A stretch of 64,000 bases of DNA. It comes from Arthrobacter sp. Edens01 (lineage in GTDB: Bacteria; Actinomycetota; Actinomycetes; Actinomycetales; Micrococcaceae). The notes under the pieces are model-generated. The model searched no databases. It was not told the DNA's origin and saw only the letters and a program-made list of their open reading frames with translations. The position numbers and the translations under genes are program-made. Shown in pieces: positions 17,409-26,580 of the stretch (its first letter is position 1; the number at the start of each line of letters is the position of its first letter). Where the stretch lies: positions 1,288,300 to 1,352,299 of the forward strand of contig NZ_LKIU01000005.1 of assembly GCF_001307035.1 (NCBI RefSeq), given 5' to 3'.

Positions 17409-19505
17409 ATGACGCAATCAGTCTCTACCCCGCAGCGCCAGCTTCCCCCCAGCACCGTCATCCGCGAAGACGACTCGGCGACGGTCAACGTCGAGGAACT
17501 CGGCCGTGCCCTGCTGGGCAAGTGGCAGGATATTCGGCTCCAGGCCCGAAAGCTCGCCGGCACCGACGCGCTGCACACCCCGGCCGGCCTGACCCACACG
17601 GAGCACCGGCTGCGGGTCATGGACCAGCTGAAGATCCTGGTGGACGCCGATGCCGTCCACCGCGCCTTCCCGGCCTACGTTGGCGGACAGGACAACCACG
17701 GCGGGAACATCGCCGGGTTCGAGGAACTGGTTGTGGCCGATCCCTCCCTGCAGATCAAGGCCGGCGTCCAGTGGGGCCTCTTCGGCTCCGCAGTCCTGCA
17801 CCTGGGCAACCGCGAACACCATGAGAAGTGGCTGCCGGGCATCATGAGCCTTGAAATCCCCGGCTGCTTCGCGATGACCGAAACCGGCCACGGTTCGGAT
17901 GTCTCCAGTATTGCCACCACCGCCGAATATGACGAGGCGGCACAGGAGTTCATCATCAACACTCCGTTCCGTGCTGCGTGGAAGGACTACATCGGCAACG
18001 CCGCCGTGAACGGCAAGGCTGCCGTTGTCTTCGCACACCTCATTACCAAGGGCGTGGACCACGGCGTGCACGCCTTCTACGTTCCGCTGCGCGACGAGAA
18101 CGGTTTCCTTCCCGGCGTCGGCGGAGAGGATGACGGCGTCAAGGGCGGCCTCAACGGAATCGACAACGGCCGCCTGCACTTCTCGAACGTCCGTATCCCG
18201 CGCACCAACCTGCTCAACCGCTACGGAGACGTTGCCGAAGACGGCACCTATACCTCCTCCATTGATAGCCCCGGCCGGCGGTTCTTCACGATGATCGGCA
18301 CCCTGGTCCAGGGCCGGGTCTCCCTCGACGGCGCCGCAGTCGCCGCCTCGAAGCTCGGACTGAACATTGCCATCAAGTACGCCACTGAACGCCGCCAGTT
18401 CAACGGCGCCTCGGACACCGTGGAAGAGGTGCTGATGGACTACCAGCAGCACCAGCGCCGCCTGCTGCCCCTGCTGGCCACAACCTACGCGGCGTCCTTT
18501 GCCCACGACGAGCTGCTGGCCAAGTTCGACGACGTCTTCTCCGGCGCCGACGACACCGACGAGAACCGCCAGGACCTGGAAACCCTGGCCGCCGCCCTCA
18601 AGTCGCTCTCCACCTGGCACGCGCTGGACACCCTGCAGGAGTGCCGCGAAGCGACGGGCGGTGCAGGGTTCCTTGCAGAGAACCGGCTGACGGCGCTGCG
18701 GGCGGACCTGGACATCTACGTCACTTTCGAAGGCGACAACACGGTGCTGCTCCAGCTGGTGGCCAAGCGCCTCCTGGCGGACTACGCGAAGGAATTCCAG
18801 GGTGCCGACTTCGGCGTGCTGGCGCGCTACGTAGTGGGACAGGCGACGGAGCGGACCTTCCACCGTTCCGGCCTGCGGCAGATCGTGCAGACAGTGGCCG
18901 ACACCGGTTCGGAGAAGAAGTCAGCCATTGCGCTGCGCGATCCCCGCACCCAGCACGACCTGCTGGCTGACCGGGTGGCCACGATGGTTGCCGAGGTTGC
19001 CGGCGAGCTGCAGAAGGCCCGCAAGCTGCCCAAGGCCGAGGCCGCCGCTGTGTTCAACCGGAACCAGCACGATCTCATCGAAGCCGCGCGTGCACACGCC
19101 GAGCTGCTGCAGTGGGAAGCATTCACCCGCGGCCTGGAGCGCATTGAGGACGAAGGAACCCGTCAGGTGGTGACGTGGCTGCGCGATCTCTTTGGCCTGG
19201 GCCTGATCGAGAAGAACCTGTCCTGGTACCTGATGCACGGCCGGCTGTCCTCACAGCGTGCCCGCACGCTTGGTGAGTACATCAACCGCCTGCTCGCCAA
19301 GATCCGGCCGCATGCCATGGACCTGGTCAATGCCTTCGGCTACGGGCCTGAGCACCTGCGTGCCGCCGTCGCCACGGGCGCCGAAAAGGAGCGCCAGGAT
19401 GAATCAATGGAGTACCAGCGGCTGCTCCGGGCCTCCGGAGCTGCACCGGTGGACGAGAAGATCCTGATCCAGCGCAGGAAGCAGGCAGCAAAGGGCAAGC
19501 GCTGA
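17409..19505 (+). CDS. Acyl-CoA oxidase-like / acyl-CoA dehydrogenase flavoenzyme
   Basis: A 698-residue FAD enzyme that introduces the 2,3 double bond into acyl-CoA. The layout matches acyl-CoA oxidases more than short dehydrogenases. CFAMTETGHGSDVSSIATT near 157-175 and HAFYVPLRDENGFLPGV are oxidase-like, and the catalytic base is Glu441 in VTFEGDNTVL. A further 250-residue C-terminal helical part follows. Mycobacterial loci of this type carry fadE5 at the same place. If it is an oxidase it gives H2O2, if a dehydrogenase it needs electron-transfer flavoprotein; sequence alone does not settle this. TAAGGA precedes the ATG, 9 nt after the tetR stop. Confidence 0.88.
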   Translation: MTQSVSTPQRQLPPSTVIREDDSATVNVEELGRALLGKWQDIRLQARKLAGTDALHTPAGLTHTEHRLRVMDQLKILVDADAVHRAFPAYVGGQDNHGGNIAGFEELVVADPSLQIKAGVQWGLFGSAVLHLGNREHHEKWLPGIMSLEIPGCFAMTETGHGSDVSSIATTAEYDEAAQEFIINTPFRAAWKDYIGNAAVNGKAAVVFAHLITKGVDHGVHAFYVPLRDENGFLPGVGGEDDGVKGGLNGIDNGRLHFSNVRIPRTNLLNRYGDVAEDGTYTSSIDSPGRRFFTMIGTLVQGRVSLDGAAVAASKLGLNIAIKYATERRQFNGASDTVEEVLMDYQQHQRRLLPLLATTYAASFAHDELLAKFDDVFSGADDTDENRQDLETLAAALKSLSTWHALDTLQECREATGGAGFLAENRLTALRADLDIYVTFEGDNTVLLQLVAKRLLADYAKEFQGADFGVLARYVVGQATERTFHRSGLRQIVQTVADTGSEKKSAIALRDPRTQHDLLADRVATMVAEVAGELQKARKLPKAEAAAVFNRNQHDLIEAARAHAELLQWEAFTRGLERIEDEGTRQVVTWLRDLFGLGLIEKNLSWYLMHGRLSSQRARTLGEYINRLLAKIRPHAMDLVNAFGYGPEHLRAAVATGAEKERQDESMEYQRLLRASGAAPVDEKILIQRRKQAAKGKR

Positions 19506-19526
19506 CAGCCGCCGCTTCGAAAGCGG

Positions 19527-19566
19527 AAGACCCGGCATCCGGTGCAGCATCGGATGCCGGGTCTTT
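19527..19566. terminator. Terminator between the acyl-CoA oxidase gene and glgA
   Basis: A 15-bp perfect stem (19527-19541 with 19551-19565) with a 9-nt loop, ending in TCTTT on the plus strand and with the matching AAGA on the other side. It lies between two convergent genes, so it may serve both directions. Confidence 0.85.
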
Positions 19567-19590
19567 CGCTTGTTCAGCTCGGAAGGATCC

Positions 19591-20787
19591 TTAGGGAAGC
19601 ACTGACCGGTAGACCTTCAGGGTCGCCTCGGCAATGGCATCCCAGGAGAAGTGCCGGGCGGCACGCTGCCTGCCGGACTCCCCCATCTCCCGGGCGCGTT
19701 CCGGGTCTGTGACGACAACCGTCAGTGCCGCGGCGAAATCACGGACGAAGACTTCGGGATCCAGCGGAGTTCCGGTTCCGTCCTGCACCTGTTCGATCGG
19801 TACCAGAAGACCCGTCACACCGTCGTCGACGACTTCCGGAATGCCGCCAGTGGCACTGGCGACGACGGCGGTACCGCAGGCCATGGCTTCCAGGTTCACG
19901 ATTCCCAGCGGTTCATAGATGGACGGGCAGGCAAAGACTGTTGCGGAACTGAGCACCCGAATGAGTTCACTGCGCGGCAGCATGCGCTCAATGACCACGA
20001 CGCCGGTGCGGGAGCGGGTGAGCTCCTCGATCAGTACTGCCGTTTCAGCTGCCAGCTCCGGGGTGTCCGCCGCTCCCAGGCACAGGACAACCTGGACGCC
20101 GGCAGGCAGCAGGGCCGCGGCCCGAAGCAGGTAGGGAACGCCCTTCTGCCGCGTGTTGCGTCCGACGAACACCACGGACGGCGCATCGGGGTCGATACCC
20201 AGGGCGCGGACTGCCTCCGGATCATGCTCGGGGCGCCACTGCTCCGTGTCGATCCCGTTGTGCACCACCCGGACCTTGCCGGGTGTGACCTCCGGATAGG
20301 CGCGCAGGATGTCTTTCCGCATCCCCTCGGAGACGGCAATGATGGCGGAAGCGGCGTCGTAGGCTGTCTTCTCCACCCAGGAGGACAAGGCATAACCGCC
20401 GCCGAGCTGTTCGGCTTTCCAGGGCCGCAGCGGCTCCAGGCTGTGCGCACTCAGGACGTGGGGTACGCCGTACAGCAGTGAGCCCAGGTGGCCGGCCATG
20501 TTGGCGTACCACGTGTGCGAATGGATCAGGTCCGTGCCCGCCAGCCCCTGCAGCATGTCCAGGTCGGTGCCAAGCGTCTGCACCGCCGCATTGGCAGCGC
20601 CAAGCTCCGCAGGCACCGGATATGCCTGGACCCGGGCGCCGTGGTAATCGGCCTCCCGGGGCGTACCGAAACAATGAACCTGCAGGTCAACCCGGCTGGC
20701 CAGCACACGGCTGAGTTCAGCGACGTGCACTCCGGCCCCGCCGTAGATCTCAGGGGGAAATTCCTTGGAAACGATATCTACTCGCAC
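19591..20787 (-). CDS. glgA: Glycogen synthase / GT4 glucosyltransferase (actinobacterial GlgA type)
   Basis: A 398-residue GT-B glycosyltransferase of family GT4. Actinobacterial proteins of this type use ADP-glucose to extend glucan or to make maltose 1-phosphate (GlgM activity). The N-terminus RVDIVSKEFPPEIYGGAGVHV holds the sugar-nucleotide loop, and the C-terminal domain has VFVGRNTRQKG near 210 and CPSIYEPLGIVNLEAMACG with the E-x7-E motif near 310. The frame is open to GTG 20805, but the internal GTG 20787 is preferred because family members begin MRVD and TACGTT (20799-20794) lies 6 nt before it, giving a leaderless start. It is divergent from glgC, which makes the ADP-glucose donor. 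Confidence 0.9.
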   Translation of the reverse strand: MRVDIVSKEFPPEIYGGAGVHVAELSRVLASRVDLQVHCFGTPREADYHGARVQAYPVPAELGAANAAVQTLGTDLDMLQGLAGTDLIHSHTWYANMAGHLGSLLYGVPHVLSAHSLEPLRPWKAEQLGGGYALSSWVEKTAYDAASAIIAVSEGMRKDILRAYPEVTPGKVRVVHNGIDTEQWRPEHDPEAVRALGIDPDAPSVVFVGRNTRQKGVPYLLRAAALLPAGVQVVLCLGAADTPELAAETAVLIEELTRSRTGVVVIERMLPRSELIRVLSSATVFACPSIYEPLGIVNLEAMACGTAVVASATGGIPEVVDDGVTGLLVPIEQVQDGTGTPLDPEVFVRDFAAALTVVVTDPERAREMGESGRQRAARHFSWDAIAEATLKVYRSVLP

Positions 20788-20902
20788 TTGATCAACGTAG
20801 TGCACATCGCGCGTGGTGATCTAGTGTGATGGACAGCAAGCTTCCAGTCCGGCAAGGCAAAACAGTTTCTCCCGCAACCCGGGAGCAGTCAGGAGCAGAC
20901 AC
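20788..20902. promoter_or_regulatory. Divergent glgA/glgC promoter region
   Basis: This 115-nt spacer carries TACGTT (20799-20794, minus) for glgA and TAGTGT (20822-20827, plus) as a -10 candidate for glgC. The glgC leader is about 75 nt and ends with AGGAG. No clear -35 is seen on either side. Confidence 0.5.
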
Positions 20903-22147
20903 ATGGCACCGAAGAAAGTCCTGTCCGTAGTGCTTGCAGGAGGCGAGGGTAAACGGCTTATGCCGCTTACCGCTGACCGGGCGAAACCAGCGGTGCCTTT
21001 TGCCGGCAAGTACCGGCTCATTGATTTCGCGCTGTCGAACCTGGTCAACTCCGGCTATCTGCAGATAGTCGTGCTGACCCAGTACAAGTCGCACAGCCTG
21101 GACCGGCACATCTCAGAGACCTGGCGGCTGTCCACGCAGCTCCAGAACTACGTTGCCTCGGTTCCCGCGCAGCAGCGGGTGGGCAAGAGCTGGTTCCTGG
21201 GCAGCGCCAATGCGCTGTTCCAGTCCATGAACCTGATCGACGACGCGCGGCCGGACATCGTCGTCGTGATCGGTGCGGACCACGTCTACCGGATGGACTT
21301 TTCCCAGATGGTGGAAGCCCACATTGCCTCCGGAGCCCCGTGCAGCGTTGCTGCCGTCCGGCAGCCGCTGGCCATGGCGGACCAGTTCGGCGTGATTGAA
21401 ACTGATCCCTCCGATCCGGGCCGGATCGCGGCGTTCGTCGAGAAGCCCTCCAGCACGCCCGGACTGCCGGATGATCCCGGGAGCTTCCTGGCGTCCATGG
21501 GCAACTACGTCTTCACCACTGACGCACTGGTTGAAGCCCTGCGGGTGGACGCGGAACGCCTGATCACCAAGCACGACATGGGCGGGGACATCATCCCGTG
21601 GTTCGTGGAACGGGGCCAGGCAAACGTCTACGACTTCACCGAGAACATCATTCCCGGGGCCACCGAACGGGACCAGCGCTACTGGCGTGACGTAGGTACC
21701 CTGGATTCCTACTACGACGCGCACATGGACCTGATTTCCCCGGTCCCGTCCTTCAACCTGTACAACCTGCAGTGGCCCATCTACACCCGGCAGAGCATTT
21801 CCCCGCCCGCAAAGTTCGTTCGGGATTCCTCGTCCCAGCCCGGGACCGCGGTGGATTCGATCGTGGCCAACGGTGCAGTAATTTCGGGCGGAAGCGTCAG
21901 CGGATCCGTGCTGGGCCATGACGTTTACGTGGATGCGGGTGCCACCGTCAGTGACAGTGTAATCATGGACGGCGTGCGGGTTGGCGCGGGAGCGGTCGTC
22001 CGCCGTGCCATCGTAGACAAGTTTGTCCAGATCCCGCCCGGCGGGACTATCGGTGTGGACCGCGAACTGGACCTGGCCCGCGGCTACACGGTCACGGCGT
22101 CCGGACTGACGGTCATCAGCAAAGGACAGACCGTACGCGTGGAGTGA
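20903..22147 (+). CDS. glgC: Glucose-1-phosphate adenylyltransferase
   Basis: Makes ADP-glucose from glucose 1-phosphate and ATP, the committed step of glycogen synthesis. The 414-residue protein has the nucleotidyltransferase motif [25 protein letters not shown] at its start (seen in two parts: LAGGEGKRL and RAKPAVPF), the GADHVYRMD metal site near residue 117, FVEKP near 174 and GNYVF near 200. A C-terminal left-handed beta-helix of hexad repeats follows ([20 protein letters not shown]). The ATG has AGGAG 8 nt upstream. It is transcribed away from glgA. Confidence 0.96.
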   Translation: MAPKKVLSVVLAGGEGKRLMPLTADRAKPAVPFAGKYRLIDFALSNLVNSGYLQIVVLTQYKSHSLDRHISETWRLSTQLQNYVASVPAQQRVGKSWFLGSANALFQSMNLIDDARPDIVVVIGADHVYRMDFSQMVEAHIASGAPCSVAAVRQPLAMADQFGVIETDPSDPGRIAAFVEKPSSTPGLPDDPGSFLASMGNYVFTTDALVEALRVDAERLITKHDMGGDIIPWFVERGQANVYDFTENIIPGATERDQRYWRDVGTLDSYYDAHMDLISPVPSFNLYNLQWPIYTRQSISPPAKFVRDSSSQPGTAVDSIVANGAVISGGSVSGSVLGHDVYVDAGATVSDSVIMDGVRVGAGAVVRRAIVDKFVQIPPGGTIGVDRELDLARGYTVTASGLTVISKGQTVRVE

Positions 22148-22256
22148 CCCGGACCGCCCGATAGCAGGTCGCAGTCCCGTTAGCGGTAAGGTCGAGGTGC
22201 ACCAGTTTGCCCTCCGCCGTGCGCCCCCCGGCGGACCCACCGCAGAAACGTGATCC

Positions 22257-23696
22257 ATGAGCAGCACAGACCTCAGCCCCGAAGACCTCAGCACCTGCCT
22301 TCGGGTCCTCTCCACCATCCATGCCCTGGATGAGGACCATCCGGACCATGTGGCCGTACGCCGGGCCACAGCCAAAATGTTCAAGGCCGTCAAGAAGCAC
22401 CGGAAGGTGGCCAAGCGGGACGCAGTCGCTGAGGCAGACCGCGCCGTCGTGGCACGCACGGCTACCGGTGCCCCCGACCGCATTGACGACGAGACCAGGG
22501 GTGCGCAGCTGCGCAGCTCCGCACACGGTCCGTCTGCCGGTACCCTGCTGAAGCCGCGGAACTGCTACATCTGCAAGCAGCCCTACACCCTGGTGGATGC
22601 GTTCTACCACCAGCTCTGCCCCGAATGCGCGGCGTTCAGCCACGCCAAGCGGGATGCCCGGACTGATCTCACCGGACGCCGGGCACTCCTGACGGGCGGG
22701 CGGGCAAAGATCGGCATGTACATTGCCCTCCGGCTGCTGCGCGACGGCGCGCACACCACGATCACCACCCGCTTCCCGAAGGATGCCGCCCGCCGTTTCG
22801 CCGCGATGGAGGACTCTGCCGACTGGCTGCACCGGCTGAAGATTGTGGGAATCGACCTGCGCGATCCCGCCCAGGTGATTTCCCTGGCTGATGCCGTGGC
22901 CGCAGCGGGCCCGCTGGACATCCTCATCAACAACGCCGCGCAGACAGTGCGGCGCAGCTCCAACGCCTATCAGCCGCTCATGGACGCCGAGCTCGAAGAA
23001 CTTCCCTCCAACGCGGCCATGCCGGAACTCGTGACCTTCGGCAACACCTACAACGCCCATCCCACGGCGCTGGCCGGATCGGTAGCTTCACACCCGGTTC
23101 TGGCCGGGGACGCCGTCACCTCCCTGGCACTGACCGCCGGATCCTCATCGTTGTCCCGGCTGGAGGCTGGAACAGCCATCGACGCCGGCGGCCTGGTACC
23201 GGACACGGCTCCGATCAATTCCTGGACGCAGGTAGTGGACCAGGTTGAGCCGCTGGAAATGCTGGAGGTGCAGCTGTGCAACGTGACGGCGCCCTTCCTG
23301 CTGGTCAACCGGCTCCGCCCTGCGATGGCCGCCGCGCCGGCGCGGCGGAAATACATCGTGAATGTTTCCGCCATGGAGGGACAGTTCTCCCGACGCTACA
23401 AGGGGCCCGGACACCCGCACACGAACATGGCCAAGGCTTCGCTGAACATGCTCACCCGCACCAGCGCCGGAGAGATGCTTGAAACGGACGGAATCCTGAT
23501 GACGGCCGTGGACACCGGATGGATCACTGACGAACGTCCCCACCCGACCAAGGTAAGGCTTGCGGAAGAAGGCTTCCACGCGCCCCTGGACCTGGTAGAC
23601 GGTGCCGCCCGTGTCTATGACCCGATCGTTATGGGAGAGGCCGGCGAGGACATCCACGGCGTTTTCCTCAAGGATTACCGCCCGTCTGCCTGGTAG
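22257..23696 (+). CDS. SDR-like protein with N-terminal helical region and zinc-knuckle-like segment
   Basis: A 479-residue protein with three parts: a helical N-terminus (1-95), a Cys-rich segment with two C-x2-C pairs (Cys103/Cys106 and Cys121/Cys124), and a Rossmann domain of the short-chain dehydrogenase family from residue 138. The nucleotide loop reads LLTGGRAKIGMYIA, followed by INNAAQT near 226. The catalytic Ser can be placed at Ser371 (NVSAMEG), but at the usual Y-x3-K site the sequence is T389-x3-K393 (HTNMAKAS), so the catalytic Tyr is absent or moved. A long insert lies between the NNAAQT and Ser segments. Cellular role unknown. Its end overlaps the convergent P-type ATPase by 29 nt. 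Confidence 0.8.
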   Translation: MSSTDLSPEDLSTCLRVLSTIHALDEDHPDHVAVRRATAKMFKAVKKHRKVAKRDAVAEADRAVVARTATGAPDRIDDETRGAQLRSSAHGPSAGTLLKPRNCYICKQPYTLVDAFYHQLCPECAAFSHAKRDARTDLTGRRALLTGGRAKIGMYIALRLLRDGAHTTITTRFPKDAARRFAAMEDSADWLHRLKIVGIDLRDPAQVISLADAVAAAGPLDILINNAAQTVRRSSNAYQPLMDAELEELPSNAAMPELVTFGNTYNAHPTALAGSVASHPVLAGDAVTSLALTAGSSSLSRLEAGTAIDAGGLVPDTAPINSWTQVVDQVEPLEMLEVQLCNVTAPFLLVNRLRPAMAAAPARRKYIVNVSAMEGQFSRRYKGPGHPHTNMAKASLNMLTRTSAGEMLETDGILMTAVDTGWITDERPHPTKVRLAEEGFHAPLDLVDGAARVYDPIVMGEAGEDIHGVFLKDYRPSAW

Positions 23697-26451
23697 CGCG
23701 GCGGCGCCGCAGCGCGCCAATGCCCTTGCTGAGCTCGGAGACCACCACGATCACGGCGGCCACACCAATGCAGAACAGCCACTGGTCACTTGTCAGGGGC
23801 ACGGTGTCAAAGAGTTCTTCCAGCACGCCCAGCTGCACCACCAGGATCTGAAGCAGCACAACGGCACCGAGGGCGAACCAGATGGTCCGGTTGGTGAACG
23901 TCTGCAGGGAGAACAGTGATGACGTTTCGCTGCGGACGTTGAGCAGGTTGAACACCTGGAAGAATACAAACGTCGTGAACGCCATGGTGGTGGCGAAGTC
24001 CGGCCCGGCAGCCGCACCGTCGGGGAAAATGTCCGGCGCAGCGACCAGCACCCAGCAGGTTCCCGCTGCCATGACCGCGCCGGAAACCAGCAGCCCGAAC
24101 AGTCGCTGTCCGGTCAGCAGCGGCTCCCGGGGCCTGCGCGGCGGGCTGCGCATCACCTTCGGGTCCGTGGAGTCCACACCAAGGGCAAGCGCCGGCGGTC
24201 CATCCATGATGATGTTCACCCACAGAATCTGGATGGCCGTAAAAGGAGCTCCCCCGGCGAATCCAAAGGTCGCGGCGGCAAGGAAAATGAGTACGAATCC
24301 CCACGCCGTCGTGAGCTGGAAACGGACGAACTTGAGGATGTTCGCGTAGATTCCCCGTCCCTCACGGACCGCGGCAACTATGGTGGCGAAGTTGTCATCC
24401 GTGAGGATCATCCGGGCAGCGCCCTTGGAAACATCGGTACCAGTGATGCCCATCGCAATGCCGATGTCGGCCCGTTTCAGCGCAGGGGCGTCGTTGACGC
24501 CGTCGCCCGTCATTGCCACGACGCTCCCGTCCGCCTGCAGCGCCTCCACTACCCGCAGCTTGTGCTCCGGTGAGACTCGGGCCAGCACCCCCACCTTGGG
24601 GGCAAGTTCCTGGAGCTCCTCGTCGCTGAGCGTATCCAGCGCGGAACCCGACACGGTCTCCCCCGGTATGCCCAGGTCCTTGGCGATCGCCGAAGCGGTG
24701 ACCAGATGGTCTCCGGTAATCATGTGGACCTTAATGCCCGCGGACCGGGCCTCCTCAATGGCGTCCCGGGCCTCCCGGCGGGGCGGATCCATAATGCCCA
24801 CCACGGCGAATAGCACCAGCCCGGAAACGCTTTTGCGCAGCTCTGCCGGGTCTTCGGGAGGGGCCTGCGCGAGCTGCCGTCCGGCCACAGCCAGGGTCCG
24901 CAGCCCCGAGTCCGCGATTGCCTCCACCTCCGCGAGAAGCAGATCGCGGCGTTCCTGCGTGAGGGGTTCCAGGCCCTCCGGTGCGGCCACCTGCGTACAC
25001 AGGTCGAGGACGACGCCGGGTGCCCCCTTCACATGGCAGACGATGTCCCCCGGAGTGCGCTCACTGGTGTTGAAGGTGGCCATGTACTTGTACTCGGAGT
25101 CGAACGGGACTTCAGCGATCCGGGGGTGCTCCGCCCGGGCACCGACCGGGTCAATACCGCCTTTCTCGGCAAGTACCACCAGCGCCCCTTCCGTGGGGTC
25201 TCCGGAAAGCACACCGTCCGTGACCGAAGCGTCATTGCACAGGACCATGGCCAGATAGGCTTCTGTCAGCGCCGGCACTTCCCCGCCGTCGGGACTGAGG
25301 ATTTTGCCTTCCGCGCTGTAGCCGGTACCGGTGACGCGGAACCGCCGCCCGGTTGCGGAAATGATCCGGCGCGCAGTCATCTCGTTCAGGGTCAGTGTGC
25401 CGGTCTTGTCGGTGCAGATCTGGGAGGTCCCGCCCAGCGTCTCGACGGCGGAGAGCTGCTTGATAATCGCGCCGCGGGCCGCCAGCCGGGAGGCACCCAT
25501 GGCCAGGGTGAAAGCAACCACGGCCGTCAGGCCCTCCGGGATGGTGGCCACGGCCAGGGACACCGATGTCAGCAGCAGTGTATTCAGGTCTTCACCGCGG
25601 AGCAGCCCAAGGACAAAGACCAGTCCAACCACGCCCAGCGCAATCCAGGTCAGCAGGGCTGCCAGCTGGTCAATGCTTCGCTGGAGTGTGGTTTTCTCAT
25701 TGGCGGTGCTTCCCAGCAGATGGGCGATTCTGCCCATCTGGGTGCCCATCCCGGTAGACGTCACGACCAGCACGGCCCTGCCGCGGCTAATGTCCGTGCC
25801 CATGTAGAGCATGCCGTGCCGGTCTGCCACCGGTGAATCCGCGGGCTGTACGGACGCCGCGTCCTTGTTGACGGGCTGGGACTCCCCTGTGAGGGCTGCC
25901 TCCGCGGCCTGCAGCCGCACGGCCTCCAGAAGCCTGCCGTCAGCGGGAACGGAGTCGCCGGCCTCCAGCAGCACGATGTCCCCCGGGACCAGGTCTGTGC
26001 GCGGGATGGTGGCGGTGCTGCCGCCGCGACGGACGCGTGTGGTGCCAACATCAGTGCGCCGCAGGGCTTCGAGGCTGTTCTCGGCGCGGCGTTCCTGGAC
26101 GTAATTGAGGCAGGTGTTGAGGATAACGACGGCGAGGATCACCACTGGCGTCTCGAGGTCACGGGACACGACGGCGCTGAGTACAGCCGCTGCCAGCAGC
26201 ACCAGGATCAGGCGGTCTGACAGCAGTGCCAGGATCTTCCGCCAGGCCGGGACCGGCGGCCGTCCGGCAAGTTGGTTGGCCCCGTATTCCGCGCTCCGCC
26301 GGGCAACCTGCTGCTCGGTGAGCCCCGTGGCCGTGTCGGTCCCCAGCGCCGCGGCAACCTCGGCGGCGGGGGCGGTCCACGGCTCGGGGACGGGAGGGTC
26401 GGCTGCGCCGGTTACCGGCTCGCCGGCCCCGGAAGTGCTGAACTTCTGCAT
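23668..26451 (-). CDS. P-type ATPase, Ca2+-transporting (P2) type
   Basis: A 927-residue cation pump in the membrane. Order: N-terminal cation-ATPase domain, actuator with LTGESQPVNK near 190, helix M4 with ATIPEGLTAV, phosphorylation site DKTGTLT (Asp348), nucleotide domain with VKGAPG, hinge MTGDGVNDAPALKRADIG, and M6 with WVNIIMDGPPALALGVDS. The Asn and Asp in M6 and PEGL in M4 match calcium-site residues of SERCA-type pumps, so Ca2+ efflux is the best guess; Mn2+ is possible. A GGGG-type ribosome binding site lies near the ATG, with TAAACT (26496-26491) as a distant -10 candidate. The 3' end overlaps the SDR gene tail to tail. Confidence 0.92.
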   Translation of the reverse strand: MQKFSTSGAGEPVTGAADPPVPEPWTAPAAEVAAALGTDTATGLTEQQVARRSAEYGANQLAGRPPVPAWRKILALLSDRLILVLLAAAVLSAVVSRDLETPVVILAVVILNTCLNYVQERRAENSLEALRRTDVGTTRVRRGGSTATIPRTDLVPGDIVLLEAGDSVPADGRLLEAVRLQAAEAALTGESQPVNKDAASVQPADSPVADRHGMLYMGTDISRGRAVLVVTSTGMGTQMGRIAHLLGSTANEKTTLQRSIDQLAALLTWIALGVVGLVFVLGLLRGEDLNTLLLTSVSLAVATIPEGLTAVVAFTLAMGASRLAARGAIIKQLSAVETLGGTSQICTDKTGTLTLNEMTARRIISATGRRFRVTGTGYSAEGKILSPDGGEVPALTEAYLAMVLCNDASVTDGVLSGDPTEGALVVLAEKGGIDPVGARAEHPRIAEVPFDSEYKYMATFNTSERTPGDIVCHVKGAPGVVLDLCTQVAAPEGLEPLTQERRDLLLAEVEAIADSGLRTLAVAGRQLAQAPPEDPAELRKSVSGLVLFAVVGIMDPPRREARDAIEEARSAGIKVHMITGDHLVTASAIAKDLGIPGETVSGSALDTLSDEELQELAPKVGVLARVSPEHKLRVVEALQADGSVVAMTGDGVNDAPALKRADIGIAMGITGTDVSKGAARMILTDDNFATIVAAVREGRGIYANILKFVRFQLTTAWGFVLIFLAAATFGFAGGAPFTAIQILWVNIIMDGPPALALGVDSTDPKVMRSPPRRPREPLLTGQRLFGLLVSGAVMAAGTCWVLVAAPDIFPDGAAAGPDFATTMAFTTFVFFQVFNLLNVRSETSSLFSLQTFTNRTIWFALGAVVLLQILVVQLGVLEELFDTVPLTSDQWLFCIGVAAVIVVVSELSKGIGALRRRRATRQTGGNP

Positions 26452-26580
26452 GGGCTGCCCCTGTGCTCGGAGGGCGAACTGGTCCGGATCAGTTTAGCAA
26501 CGGGGCTGTGGTTCCCTGCAGTGCCCCGGTGCTTTCGGAGGGCGGGTACCTGACATACAGCTGCTGCCCCTAGGAGTGAA

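Noticed and set aside
17418-18863. Long open frame (481 codons) on the minus strand opposite the acyl-CoA-oxidase-like gene
   Set aside because: It is fully antisense to a gene with clear motifs; long shadow frames are normal in high-GC DNA.
22116-23060. 314-codon minus frame opposite the zinc-knuckle SDR
   Set aside because: No domain seen, and the plus strand keeps a Rossmann motif and Cys pairs.
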